Both the position numbers and the translations under genes were made by a program. Shown piece after piece: positions 48,400 to 61,339 of a stretch of 64,000 nt of DNA. Source of the stretch: Lunularia cruciata (taxonomy: Eukaryota; Streptophyta; Marchantiopsida; Lunulariales; Lunulariaceae); the NCBI GenBank assembly GCA_948567375.1, contig OX419755.1, positions 56,438,291 through 56,502,290 on the forward strand, in the 5' to 3' direction. Each line of letters starts with the position of its first letter. Position 1 is the stretch's first letter. The notes under the pieces were generated by a model that was given only the letters and a program-made list of their open reading frames with translations, was not told the origin of the DNA and ran no database searches.

Positions 48400-48545
48400 A
48401 CTAAGGTTTATATACAGGTATATGAGAGCAGAAGCTGTTCTGGGAGGAGGTTATCCATAAATCATGAAATGCAAATATTCGGTAACCAAGATGTCCGTGA
48501 TATACAATGCTAGAATAGTGATAAACCCATAAGCAATGCTTATTG
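48400..48545 (-). repeat. Family R fragment, inverted
   Basis: AGGTTTATATACAGGTATATGAGAGCAGAAGC and GTTATCCATAAATCATGAAATGC are the reverse complement of the TATA-containing end of family R. The fragment abuts the truncated end of element C. Confidence 0.7.
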
Positions 48546-48859
48546 GTGCTTACGGTTTGGGGAGGTGCTATTTTGTATGAAGTCCTTCTCCAAAAACTTT
48601 GTAAGTGTTTTTTGCAACTCCTCCAACTCCTTTGGTGAGAGCCAATAGATTGGTGTACTCATTGGAGAACTCCTTGGCAATAAGTCAATCTTGAAGGGCA
48701 TACCACAATTAGAGTGTAATCCCTTCGGCAGATCATCCAAAAACACGTCCACAAACTCTTGAACTATTTGATCAACCATTGCTTGATGAGGCTCTTGGCC
48801 ATCCTCAAATTGTCCTTGCAATCGGCTTGATCCACACCGCAAAAATAAACTTATTTTCC

Positions 48860-49040
48860 TCCAAAGCTTGCTTTATGGCTGTTTCACTAACAAACTTTCC
48901 ATCTATGGACTCATCTTTCTTCAAAGCTTGTTCCATGGCTGCTTTCTTGGTAAACTTCTCATCTTGGGACTCATCCCTCTTCAAGGCTTGCTCTATGGCT
49001 ACCTTCTTGACAAAATTCCCAACTTGGGACTAACTATTTT
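48860..49040 (-). repeat. 60-bp tandem repeat (3 units) in element C
   Basis: Units of exactly 60 bp share CAAAGCTTG, ATGGCT and TGGGACTCATC. It is the counterpart of the array at 22201-22380 in family B and lies between the protease and reverse transcriptase regions. Confidence 0.78.
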
Positions 49041-50661
49041 TAGGTGCTTACTTAGAGGTGCCAAACAACCTAATCAGAAATTCCTACCTTGGTGTTGTAC
49101 TTGAATTTCTTGTTTATTCCAATCAAATTGAACCTTATGGCATTCAAGCCAAGGTAGTCCTAGAATGACATTGTAATGTAGAGGTGCCACTACAAACCTC
49201 ATACACTCCAAATAGTCCTTCCCAATCTTGAAGGTAATGTGATGCAAGATTCGGAATGTAGAACATTTTCTACCATCCGCCATCATCAATCTACTCACAA
49301 TTATAGGCTTGATAAGAACACCCAATTCCTTTGCTACTTGCATAAACATGCAATTTTTTGAACTTCCAAAATCAACCAAAATCCTACAACCCCGATTAGA
49401 TATCATACCTTGCAAGTGTAGCAAACTTGCATAGATCAAGCCTTCAATCCCATTGGAACTAATCAAGCTCCCAATAGGTGGCTGGAAATCTCCTATTGGG
49501 ATTCTTTTTTCCCTGATATTCTGCTCCACAAACTCAATCTGGATAACTTGTCAAGGTCACCCATTCTTGAGTGGACATTCAGCAATGTGATGTCCCAATT
49601 GGTGATAATAATAACAACTCCCATTTTTTGCAATTTCTCTCTATCTATTATGCCAAGTGGTCTCCGTTGAATAGCATCAATCTCCATTAGTGCCGGCTCT
49701 TCCACTCGTGTGTAGTATATTGGTAGGTTTTGTGGAGGTCAAAGTCAAGACCAAGTTGTTGCAACCAAGGAATTAAAACATTTGGCCAACCGAATGGCTT
49801 CCTCCAAGTGTTGTGGCTCTTGCATGGTTACCTCTAATTTGTTTCTTGACTTCAAGTGCCTCATAAATTGATCCAAAGTTTCACCTTCTAATATATCTAG
49901 AATTTGCATGACAGTGTTTTGAAATTGCATAATATAACTTCTTACAGAGCCAATATGTTTCAACTCTGCCAACCTATCCCGTGCAGCTTGTGTGGCATTT
50001 ATAGCTTGAAATTGACTCATTATTGCACTCTTGAATTCTGCACATGTCAAGATTGGTACAACAATTTGTCATTCAGCTTGCTCCACTTAAAATCTCCACC
50101 ATAGCTTTGCTACTCCATCCAATTGGCTAGAAGCCAAGAGAATCTATTTTCACTCAACTTGCAAATTGGTAGCTTCAAAGTAACATTCACAATCAAACAA
50201 AAAATTCTCCACTGCACCTTGGAGATTCTTGCCTTCAAATACCTTGGGTTTAGGGAATTGGATTTGATCTTCTCCTTCTTGAACTGGTATTCTCTCTATG
50301 TGCTCTTGTCGTCAAAACTCTCATTTATCCAACAATTGAGTAAGGTTCTCAATTTGTTGTTGCATAGTAAGGATAACCTTGGGCATTGCCGCCATGGTTG
50401 CTACTCTATCACGCTAACCCTAATTTATCTAATTTACTAACACATAGAAGCAGCACATCCATCATTTTCCATAAGTTACAACCAGAAGCACCAAGGGTTC
50501 CTCATATATAGTGATCATATGCAAAAAATCTTGTCCAAAGCGGGAGGTGATAAATTGTGTGAAATGATGTTTGGACTTAGACACAAAAATCCTGATGGTT
50601 TGGTGGAAGTGGATTTGGTGGTCCATAAATTCCATCAATCCCATTCCTGCTCTGATACCAA

Positions 50662-51026
50662 TGTAAAACACTAAGACCAAGGAGAGAAATAAAAGAATAG
50701 AAACTCACATGGAGACACCTGAATGTGGGAAAACTCTGAATGCCTAGCATGAGTTTTGGCTCTTGTATTTATAGGGATCATACAAGGCTCTTGAGAAGCT
50801 TCTCAAGAAGCTTCCTTGAGCCGCTTTCTTGGAGTGTAAACCAAGTTAATTGGGAAGCTTCTTAAGAAGCTTCCCTTTAGGAGTTGCTCACTTGGCGTGC
50901 AAGCTAAGCTAACCGGCAAGCTTCCCAAGAAGCTTCCTAAATACTTCTGGAATATCCTAGGCTAATTTGTCTTATTGCTACTTTTTTAGCCCTACTAACT
51001 TTGTGGTTAAACTCCATATTTTTACA
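50662..51026 (-). repeat. 5' LTR of element C
   Basis: 365 bp, TGTAAAACAC to TTTTTACA on the plus strand, with the same AAGCTTC palindromes as family B (GAAGCTTCTCAAGAAGCTTC at about 50796) and TATTTATAGG near 50769, i.e. a TATAAATA box on the minus strand. Confidence 0.85.
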
Positions 51027-53689
51027 AGATTGCATCATCAAAGTAGAAGGACCTCCTGCTCAAAAGGTTCTAATAAGAGGAATTTTCACTATGAGAACAA
51101 CATGAAGTCATCCTACAATGCCTACAATGCGTACAAATGGAGGTTCATGTAGTGAAAACTAAGTTCAATGAACAACAAACCCTACACAAAGAACAACTAA
51201 GGCACACGATGAAGAGCTAGTAACTATTAGAAAAGAATTGGATGTTTCTAATATAAAAGTAGTTGCAAAAGGGTGATACAAGAACTTGAAAGAGCTCATA
51301 GATCTTCATATTGAAGAACTTACTATGAATCTAAGGCAAGCATGGGATATGGAGGAAGAGATTATGATGAAGTTACAAAAGGACCTAAAGTCAAAAATTC
51401 AACAAGATCATGAGAACTTAACAACCAAGCATATGAGGCTTATCACAACCATAGAACATACAATGATTCAACTCCTAAACTAGTTGGAATAGATAGCCAA
51501 CAACACAATAAATTGGACAAAGATCAACAATTTTAGAACTTCATCAAGGCTCTTGAGAGGAAGGTCTATAAAAATGACCAACTAATAGCTATATTACTCA
51601 AATATAGAGCAAAAAAATCCAGGTTCAAAGAGGCATAAATGAGTGATGAAAATGAGCTTGTTGGGTGCCAAAAGAAGCTTGTAGAGCTCATTAAAACTTT
51701 CAAAGGCATCGATAATTCATCATAGGCATTGCCAAATCATTTGGTAGATGAGTGACAATCCCAATGATATCATACAAATAAAGTTGTGGCAAGCTTTATT
51801 ACGAAAGATCTTTCATGTCATCATCTTTGTCTCATGGGTCATTTTCCTCATGTAGTTGTTCATACCTTGTTGTTTGTTTACATATTGTAGTTGTAGTCAA
51901 GATACTTTGTACTTGTAAATAGTTTGTAGACCTTAGTGTAAATTAAAAAATCCAAGTGAACCACTATATGACATAGGAAGATATGACAAATCTGCTAAGA
52001 TGGAAATGTCTTGTAAGACGTGCCTACTTGGAGATTATATTAGGATAAGACTAAGATAAGATTAAAAAGGATTAGATGTTAGTAGAAGATTTCTAGTCAT
52101 TTGTAGTCGTTGGATGTTTTTGATTGCTAAGTAAGAAATGTATATAGTGCTTAGACCAGACATTTATTGTGTTCATTTGGTGCATTATTTATTTTTAGTA
52201 AACAAGGTTATACCATCAAGGTTGTCAAGTTGGTGTATGTCTATGTGTCTACTCTATATATAAATATATATGTACTTAGTCACTTACTTGTGAAGAATCT
52301 TGGCATAGAGGCGTAAGCACTTGAGTGAAGGAATCCTTCATGTGGAACTAGAAGATGGACCTCTAAGTGCTCTACATAGGCCAAGAACAATATTGTAATG
52401 GACTTTTACATGCATGGGTATTTTTAAGTACCACAAATTGAGAGACTAAGTAGTATGACTCATTCTAACCTCCTATAACATAATGTCTTTTGGGAAGGGT
52501 AGACCACTATGTTATAGTCATAGATGCAAGAGATAGTACCCTTGGGAGATCTAACTCTACTTTAGTTTGTGTGTTTCATCCTACTACTTGTAAGGAGCTT
52601 TGAGATCTATCTATCTTGTGTAACCTCATATTTGTAATGGTGGTGAAGACGGTAGGTTGTAGGATGGTCATGATGATAGTAAGTACAAATTTGGTTGGGC
52701 TAATTGGAGGATAAGGAAATTCTAGGTCAAAGTGACCTTTCTTACAAGTCATCTATCACTTTCAAGAGTCCTCTAGGCTACAATTATGATGAAAGTGATC
52801 AGTGATGGTTTATATTTCCATAGTGCACCGATAGAGGTGAGATTATCCCTTTTTTAATAAAGATGTCACCCAAGAGGTTAAATATGAAACAATAGATTGG
52901 TAGCTTTGTGACACTTTTACTTAATTTTTAGTCATATCCAACTTGTATCCTCATAGGATAGATTAGCTCTTACCGCAATTTCAAAATTTGACTGAAATTC
53001 TGCCATATACAAAATGCACAATCCAAAAGGTACTTTGCATTGATAATAAGACTTCACTTTTTGATTTCATTGTACTTTCAACACTACAATTTATTTATGA
53101 TCTGTCAAGGCATTGTTGTACTCCTTCAAAACATTCCAAGATCTAGACCCTAATCACAAGTACAAATGGCACTCCCACTCAAGCACTTGTGTTCCTACTA
53201 CAAAGTTCCTCACCACTAGTAACCAAAGGCATAGAATCAACAATCTGAATTTAAGTAAAAGCAACAAAGGGATTTTAGCACTTTCACTTTATTTGGAATC
53301 AAAGGACTTAATGAAATGGGTTTAATAGTTTCTTTCCACTCTAATTCAAATAAATCTAATAGTTGAGGTATTTCAAAGATCTATTTGGCTCATCTTCACT
53401 ATAAATTGCTAATACAGTATTTGTCCTATCCTATCTTCTTACATGTAAATTAATTAAGTGCCTTACACATGTCAAGGAAGGTATGAATTCCTCCTTAAAG
53501 ACAACTTAGAGTTTGTTTCTTTAAGACTTGCTACTTCAAAGGTTTTATTTACAAATGTTTACAACTACAATGGCCTTTGGACTGCTTTGTACTACAAAGA
53601 AATTTTAGTGAAGTATTCTTGGAGTATAATACTACTATGAAGAACTACATTTTCCTTTATAATTCCTAATAAGGAGCTATTCCACTCTT
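51027..53689. other. AT-rich stretch with coiled-coil-like coding remnants
   Basis: A plus-strand stretch around 51.05-51.75 kb reads as charged, helix-prone protein (for example KELIDLHIEELTMNLRQAW from 51286) but is not open. The family is unknown. The remainder (51.8-53.7 kb) shows nothing I recognise. Confidence 0.35.
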
Positions 53690-56420
53690 TTTAACTTGTT
53701 ATTTCTAACAAATATATATTACAAGTCTTAATGAATTTCCTATTTGTGTGTTTTCTAAGTCTAACTACTAGTTGGTCCATCTTGTCTTCTTTGTATGTCC
53801 TTCCTTCTTGTTTTTGAACCTTCATTTTCAACTCATGCAAATTTTTCTGTGTGATCTTTCTTTGAGTTGCTTCCTCCAACATCAATACAAATTAATCTTG
53901 TGCCTCCATGTAATACCATTAGCTAGGTAGATTATTTGGAGGTGGAAATTGGGTTGGTAATATCTTTAATAATATTATATATAATGATTTAAGTAGATCA
54001 GATTGAGGCATTACCAAAAGAATACTTTCACTAATAGGGTAGAGGCCTCCAATACCTTGAAAACTTTAGAGCCAATTTTGGAGGCCTAAATAAATGAATT
54101 AGGCCTCAAAATTTAAAATATTTGTCTACAATGGAAATTGCATTGTTTCCCTCTTTCCTATTTTGTCTCATTGATAGCTTTCTAATGGTACCTCACCCAT
54201 ATTGTTTTGAGCTTCTTAAAGGAAGATTCCCAAAAGATTCCAATTGATCAAACTTGTCTGGCCAGCCAAATAAGACAAGGATCAACATGTCACCAATCCA
54301 TACAACTAAACTAAGGTTAGAGCTTGATGACATGTCACCAATCCATGTATTTTATCCAAGGGTATAGCTTATTTTGAGTGGATTTTCTTTGCTATATAAT
54401 AAAGACAAGGTGCTCCTTTTGGGCCCCGGAGTATGAGGAATGAAACCTTGTCTTCTCTTGTTTTTTCTTGAGGTTTCTCCTATCCTTGGAATGATTACAC
54501 TCCTTTAATTGCTTGAGTGTCTTCATCTTCTCCTCTTCCAAATGGTTGTGCAATACCTACACTTCTTTCTTCACCTCTTCTATCATTTGGGATCAATTGG
54601 CTACCCTCTCCTCCTTCTCCTTTTATAATTCTTTGTCTAGATTTTCCAATTAAGTAGCCATTTGCTTTTGGTATTTGGGTATTTTTTACTTCCAAAGTTA
54701 CCACTTGGATTTGGCAGTCTCTACTTCTCCCCAAATACTCCCTACTTCTTCATCCTTGGCCCTCAATTATTCTTCATATCCCTGCATCTTTTCTTAAGCT
54801 CCAACCAAAGTGCTTGCACATCTCCTTGCAACATCCAAATGTCTTCTTTGTACTTGCTTTGATTTGCAGCAAGTGAAGTGTTTTATTTCTTTACTTCATA
54901 GTTTTCTTACACAAGGGCATTAAACTTCCTTGCATCCTTCTTGTGTAGGTTCTGACTCTTCTCCAGTTCTTCCTTCCATCTATCATCCTTTGCTTTCATG
55001 GTATACCTTATAGAGCCTTCAGAACAACATGGTGCAATCAACCACATCAAATAGACTTTGTGGTAGTGTGGCAATATAAGCTCCATCATCTAAAAGGCAG
55101 CATCTATTGAGTGGATTACAAAATTGGTGGCACTCCTTGAGTAGTACATTGCATTCTTGGTTTGCCTCTCCCCTTACTTTGGCATGTGCTACACTCACAA
55201 TTTTTTGAATTCTTCTTTCACATCTACTCTCTTTCCCACTTCCTACTATTGTTCTTTGGCCTTGTGCTATTCTTCATTATAAAGGTCTTCTCTTCTTCAA
55301 GTGCCTCCACTTCTTTGTTGTGGTTGAGGAGTTCTTTGGGCTATTTTTGTTCTTCTTCACCTTGGCCTTTGTGTTTTTCACCTTGCTCTTACTCATGTTG
55401 TGTAGAGCATGTATTCTCATATTGCTCCTTGTTTCTAGATTAAGAGGCCAAAACCCTCCAAGGTAATTGAGTCTACTTTTTCTTCTTTGTCTTTGTCTTT
55501 GGAGTTTTCTATCTCCACTTCCAAAGAAATGTCTATAACTTTTAGACTCCTTCTTGGCTAGATTTTGAGGACTTGATGGAGTTGTCCTCTTCTTCTTGGT
55601 CTTGACTATGATAAAAATCTCTTCTTTTCCTTCTATCATAAATCTCCTAGTCTCCTTGTACTCCGCACTACATCCCAATACTTCTTTGATTTGAGGTGAA
55701 GTACCCCGTTGGATGAAAGAGGCTTGGAAACATTTTGTGCTCTTCTTGTGTCAATAAATTCAGCTCCATGTAGAAGTAAATGGAAAAAGAGGCTAGGTAC
55801 GTTACTCCTCTATCTTCCTCAAACTCCTTGCACATGCTCCTTGCTTGGAGGAAGAACATGTTTGCCCAATTTGTGTGTTCTCCTTGGTACAAATATTTGA
55901 AGAAAACTGCTTGGCTATTGTTGAAGTAGGTTGTCTTCTTTGGACTAACTAATTTTTATTAATGCTTTGACAATTATCCTTTGTGCTAGATCCTTGTAAC
56001 TACCCGTGCTCCATCCATTGTTGGTGGATCTCTTGTCTCCAAAGGATGTTGAAATTCAATCACTCAACTCCTTTTTTTGTGGACCTAAACTTTGTATATA
56101 GAGTCATGCCTCTAAATGTGATGCCTTTGCATCAAGGACATATCTCCAATTCTCTTCAATCCATGTAAAATAATTCCTTATTAGATTCACTATTGCCCTA
56201 TCCTTCCTTCACTTCATCTCATTGATGATTGCAAAATGACTCAACTCCTAAATCCATAGCAAGTAAGAAAAGTACTTGCTCTTGATAAATTCACTCCTAA
56301 AGTAAATTGCCTATTTATTCACCATTAGGGCACAAAGAATTTCCTTAGGGATCTCCATCATGGATTTTTGAGCAAACATCATGCTTCCTATTGGGTACAA
56401 AGGTTAAAAAAAAACAACTA
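53690..56420 (-). pseudogene. Decayed coding remnant of unknown origin
   Basis: Long stretches of the minus strand read as protein across several short frames: IGSMMFAQKSMMEIPKEIL near 56.37 kb, GEHTNWANMFFLQARSM near 55.87 kb, a very Lys/Arg-rich stretch at about 55.3-55.6 kb, and helix-prone charged segments near 55.0 and 53.8 kb. This looks like one old protein of 700 residues or more, probably from a mobile element, but I recognise no domain. Heavily broken. Confidence 0.4.
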
Positions 56421-57440
56421 CAAAGTATGGTGGAAAATTCCAAAGAACTAAAAAAGTTTAGATTGCTACTTGCTCTTTGGCTTTGGGACTAAAATTGTTG
56501 GTAGAAAGTGAAATTACTCCAAGTGCTCTTGATAATATAGCCATTTTCAATTAATGGATGATTAATCCATCTCCACATATGCAAGTTATTCAATGATGAA
56601 AATGGTCTTTGGTTGTAGTTCTTTATCTTGATGATAGTGCATTAAAATCAATGTACAATCTTTGGGTCCAAAGGTTCTCAAGTCCAAAGGTCCTTTGTAC
56701 TTCATTCCTCTTTCAGTCTTCCTTTTTGCTTTGTTCTTGTTCTCATGATACAATTGCATGTACAAACACAACTCCAAAGGAAACTCAACTAAGAGGTTCC
56801 TTTACCTAACAAGAAAAATCCTACCACATCCTTATGAAAAAGGGAGAAAAAAATAAATAAACCAATTTTAAAATAATGTGTGCACCACATTAGGAACTAA
56901 GCTCTTGATCATGACATTATATAGCACTTTGTTTCAAAGACTAAAGAAAATTATACTCATTAACTCTCAAGCTTATCTCTTATAATTCTTTGTTAGTCTT
57001 ATCTACATGTTTATTCTACAACATATTATGAAAACCTTATTGCACATGGAGATATTTCACTGCCAACTAAGACAACCTAAATTTATTCTCCATCTTAAAT
57101 TTTCATTTGAAACCTTTACTACAATTATATTTCTTCAATCTAAGCTCAAAAACTTATGATTGAAAATAATTGGAATACATTTATTTATAATTATTTCCAT
57201 GTAAAACTAGGTCAAAATTAGTATAAAGAATATATAAAATCCAAGCATGAAGGTATCAAATCTAAGTAGTTAAAATTAGTAGCTACATCCATTGGAGAAC
57301 AATATACAAGAATTTGATTTGATGGAGATCACACCCTATATAGTCCATATAAAATCAATGAATTCCACATAAAAAATCCTTTGCTAACCTAAGCATCATT
57401 ATCAAACTAGCATTAAATTGGACTGTATACACCTTAGGCC
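56421..57440. other. AT-rich non-coding stretch
   Basis: No gene recognised. It ends at the target duplication of the next solo LTR. Confidence 0.45.
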
Positions 57441-58131
57441 CGTGAGCCGGCCTGTCTCTCACTCAGGATGAACCTCTGATGGCTATTATAGTAGCGCACC
57501 ATGGACTAAGAAGGCAAGGAACCCGAACTCCATCATACTCCTCCAAGGCTCACACTCCAAGACTCAAGACATTGCTCACTAGAGAACTCAATGAGAGAGA
57601 GATAGTTGCAAATGAAAGGATGATGAGTACCTCCTCACCCCTTGTTTATATACTTGTGAAATAGTTACGTACCAAAGTTACTAATTACCGTAGTAACTCA
57701 AGTTACTAGACTAAAAGTCAAGTAAAGTCAAAAAGTAGAAAGGAATATCCATTCACATGGGCATATTCCCCTAAGCATGTGGTCTTATCTTGACCCAACC
57801 ACTAAGTCAAGGATTCCTTCACATGGGCTATCCTTGGACTAAAGAAGAATCCAAAACAAAAAGGCTTGCGGGCCCAAGAGTTCTCAACTCTTTCCTCAAG
57901 CCAAACACCTAGGAATAATACCAAGTCAACACACTAAAATCCAAAATAGTGGTGCTCATCTTTTCTATTTCTTCTAAAGTAAGGTCCACTCTATCTTAGC
58001 TATGACTAACTTTAGCTAACCATGACTAATATAGAACCATCCTTTATCTCTATATAAATAATATCTCTTAAGTACTTGTAATACCAAGCTAAATATCACA
58101 ATACCACACACATGCACAAATGGGTGTTACA
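57441..58131 (-). repeat. Solo LTR of family A
   Basis: 691 bp with the same sequence and orientation as the A LTRs at 1177, 6997 and 14127, and no A internal region on either side. It is flanked by a 4-bp duplication GGCC (57437-57440 and 58132-58135). This indicates loss of the body by recombination between its two LTRs. Confidence 0.88.
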
Positions 58132-59376
58132 GGCCGGAAGGGTTGTAATAGATTGGTTTATAAAGTAAACTTCACATATCAATAAGCTTGATTCAAATAT
58201 AATGGCCTAAATTTTGGAATTATAGACTACACTTCATTACTTTGAGATCCAATATCATGCTTGATTGAGTTTATCAAATGCAAGTTAAGTTAATTTTGGC
58301 AAGAATATCATACCTTGGGTTTTTAGTGTTGTTGTTAATAGACTTGGATTTATAGGTAAAATATATTTACATAGGTGATATATAGTGTGGTCACCTATTT
58401 TAGATGAGCTATTGTATAATCAACCATATTATGATCTATTGAGAAAGAAAATAATAGGAGGTGCTTGGGTGGGATCAATTTAAGAGCCATAAAATTTTAT
58501 TAAGTATAGTAACTTTTGAGATAACCTGGTATTACTCTTTTAGAGCTAAGTTGCTTCTATAAGTGACTCATTTATTGAATTGAATTACATGAACTAGGTG
58601 AAAAATTAGAAACTTTATTACTTTTATGGCTAAATTTATATTTGGAAGCACCCATATATCATTTTATAAGATAGAAATAAATCAAATATTTACACCTAAA
58701 TATAGAGGTTTTGACACAAAGTTGTTTGAAATGAAACTTTTGAATCTTTTCAAGAAATAAAACATACTATTTTGAAAAATTTTAATGTAGTCAACTTGTC
58801 ACAATACTTAGTTCATAATCTTGATAGACTACTTTATGATTATTAATATAAAAAAATTTCCTTAAATTCAAGTGTGGTGAGTAAGATTGAGGTAGGCATG
58901 GTAAGACAATGTTGAATACTTTATAGAGAATCTTCTCTTTCTATAACAACTATTTGGATGTCCATACAATGGATAGGTTAGTGGTTTTCCTAGTAAATGA
59001 AGTTGTTTTGAAAATAACTTCTAAATATGGTTTTTATTATCAAGCTATTAATTCTATTCATCATAATAAATAGAATCTGGAGTTGCATATTATACCTCAT
59101 GACTAACCTACTTAATAAAGTTATATTCATCTTATAAGTATTGATTTTTTTTTTAATCTAGTAGCTCAATATCAAATTAAAAAGAAAATTGATGTTAAAA
59201 GGTAGAAAAAAATAGATGAGATTACAAATAGTAGCATTTTCCTTTGATTTAAATTCTTTTAAATCTATTTTATTTCATATACTCTGATAGTTAATAATGT
59301 AGTGTTTTATTTTATATTTAAAATAAAATAAAATGAATATATTTAGTTTAATTTATTATTTACTAATTAGTAATTA
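58132..59376. other. AT-rich stretch, possibly an old element
   Basis: Plus-strand reading around 58.13-58.3 kb hints at a decayed polymerase fragment (LVYKVNFTYQ), but it is too weak to name. Otherwise nothing recognised. Confidence 0.3.
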
Positions 59377-59446
59377 TATAACAATATGGAGTTTAGCGAC
59401 AAAGTTAGTCTAGTTTACAAAGTAGCACATAAGACAAATTAGCCTA

Positions 59447-59459
59447 GAATATTCTAGAA
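59447..59459. promoter_or_regulatory. Perfect heat-shock element in the solo B LTR
   Basis: GAATATTCTAGAA gives three phased units (GAA-TTC-GAA). It is the counterpart, shifted by one unit, of TTCCGGAATATTC in the LTRs at 19128 and 24349. Confidence 0.65.
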
Positions 59460-59530
59460 GTATCTAAGAAGCTTCTTGGGAAGCTTCCCGGCTAACTTAA
59501 CTTGCACCTCAAGTAAGTAGCTTCTATAAG

Positions 59531-59548
59531 GAAGCTTCTAGAAGCTTC
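59531..59548. promoter_or_regulatory. Four-unit perfect heat-shock element in the solo B LTR
   Basis: GAAGCTTCTAGAAGCTTC, identical to the site at 24260-24277, about 145 bases upstream of the TATA box. Confidence 0.65.
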
Positions 59549-59849
59549 CAACTAGCTTAGCTTGCACACCAAGTAGGTGGCTTCTAGAAGGAAGCTTCTT
59601 GAGAAGCTTCTTAGTTAACTTGGTTTGCACTCTAAGAAAGTGGCTTGAAGAAACTTCTTGAGAAGCTTCTCAAGTGCCTTGTATGCTACCTATAAATATC
59701 AAAGCCAAAGCTCATGCTAGGCATTTGGAGTTTTCCCTCATTCAAGTGTTCCAATGTGAGTTTCCATTCTCTTATTTCTTTCCTTGGATTCAGTCTTTTA
59801 CAAATTAGCTCTTGTTGTTAACTTCTTGTTAAAAAGCCATAGTTAAGAC

Positions 59850-60450
59850 CATGAGCCGGCCTATCTCTCACTCAAGAAAACCTTTGATTGCTATCAAGGT
59901 ACCTTAACATGCACTAAAATATCACAAAACAAAAATCTAAGACACTCCTCCAAGGCTACAACTCCAAGCACCTCCTTGACTCAAGATATTTTTCACTAGA
60001 GAACTTAATTAGAGGAAGATATAGTTGCAAGAAAAAGGAAAATGAATATCATATCATCCTTTCTTTATATACTTGTTAGTCTTCTTGCACTTAAAAGCTA
60101 CTAATTACTAGAGTAATTAAAATTACCAAGCAAAACAACATCTAAAGTCAAAAGTATAAGAAAATATCTAAAATTGTGAGAATGATTTTTGATAAGCATG
60201 GAATCTTATCTTGACTAACAACTAAGTAAGGATTCCTTTGCATGTGTCATCCTTGAATTATAGAAAAATTGCATCCATTAGATTTGTATGCCAAAGAGTT
60301 CCAAATTCTTTCCTCAAAGTTCAATATGGAGAAATAATTCAAAGCCAATACACTAACATCCAAATTAGTGATGTTTAATCTTTCAATTTCCTCTAAGATA
60401 CATCACCACAATCTTAGCTATATTTAAATCTAACTAATTGTCATTAACTT
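59850..60450 (-). repeat. Old, diverged family A-type LTR
   Basis: TGAGCCGGCCTATCTCTCACTCAAG, then ACACTCCTCCAAGGCTA, CTCACTAGAG-like and TTTCTTTATATACTTGT blocks in the same order as the A LTRs, but with strong divergence. The far end fades out near 60.45 kb. It is clearly much older than the other A copies. Confidence 0.75.
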
Positions 60451-61079
60451 GGAAGGTTGGTGAAAAATTTGTAGAAAAAATATCTTTCAACAACTCAAAA
60501 TACAAAATCAGATACCAAAATTGTTCTTATATGCACTTATTAGGGTATATAATACCATCTAGGACTTTAGAATCTTATTACAACTTATATAAAATTTGAC
60601 TTCTAACATGATTGAATAAGCTAAACCAATCAAGATAGGCAAAGATCAATTTTTTGCTTTGGTATATCATATAAATAAAAAGATATATAGCCTAAAAACT
60701 AAGGACTTATCAATAAGCAAAATGGTATGATATCAAATCATGTTTCATTCAATGATATAAGATGTGAAATTGATTTTATCATTTCAAAAAGTAGTAAATA
60801 GGTTGAGGTTTTAATTTGGGTTGCATTACACATAACATGCAAGTAATATTTGAGGTGTTATTTTGATCATAAGAATACTAAAGTTCCAGGTATAATAACA
60901 GAAATACAATATCCACTCAAAGTCTAATACTTGATGTAAATCTCTTTCAACATAATCTATGATTATTTATTGTTTATCTTCCTTTTAATTGTCTTGTTCG
61001 AGATATAGGACAAATATCCTTGCAAAGAAAAAGAAATATGGAAGTTTGACCTATCATGCTCATCTCATTTTAAACAAAG
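60451..61079. other. AT-rich stretch without recognised features
   Basis: No gene seen. It may be the body of the old A-type element, but I recognise no domain. Confidence 0.35.
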
Positions 61080-61335
61080 GAACCACTTAGTCACTAACCC
61101 ATTGTATCACCATATGGGGCTCCTATATTGTTTATGAAGAAGAAGGATGCGCATGTGCATTGATTACCGGGGAATAAATCAACAAATATCCATTACCTCA
61201 CATGGATGACTTGTTTGATCAACTCAATGAAACAAGGCAGTTCACCAAACTTGATTTGTGGAATGGTATAACCAAATCAGGATTGCGAAACAGACATATA
61301 AAAAATGGCCTTTTGAACAAGGTATGGTCACTTTG
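61080..61335 (+). pseudogene. Ty3/gypsy reverse transcriptase fragment
   Basis: Plus-strand translation gives CIDYRGINQQ and HMDDLFDQLNETRQFTKLDLWNG, the N-terminal palm of a gypsy-type reverse transcriptase. A short broken fossil, cut at its right end by family R. Confidence 0.75.
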
Positions 61336-61339
61336 AGTT

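Larger units (their letters stand above)
48546..51026 (-). mobile_element. Truncated chromovirus-like element C, related to family B
   Basis: On the minus strand from its 5' LTR (50662-51026): initiator-Met primer site TGGTATCAGAGCAGG (50646-50660), gag remnants at about 49.6-50.4 kb, protease region at about 49.1-49.4 kb, and the first part of reverse transcriptase up to 48546, where the element stops against family R. It lacks the rest of pol and the 3' LTR. It is broken, with several breaks. It clearly differs from B and seems older than the B copy at 18.8 kb. Confidence 0.88.
59377..59812 (+). repeat. Solo LTR of family B with perfect target duplication
   Basis: 436 bp, TATAACAATATGG to GTCTTTTACA, in the opposite orientation to the 18.8-24.4 kb element. 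It is flanked by AATTA on both sides (59372-59376 and 59813-59817). It carries heat-shock elements at 59447-59459 and 59531-59548 and a TATAAATA box at 59691-59698. No internal region is present. Confidence 0.92.

Noticed and set aside
58132-58400. Possible copia reverse transcriptase fragment (LVYKVNFTYQ)
   Set aside because: Only one short motif-like word and no second motif in order; too weak.
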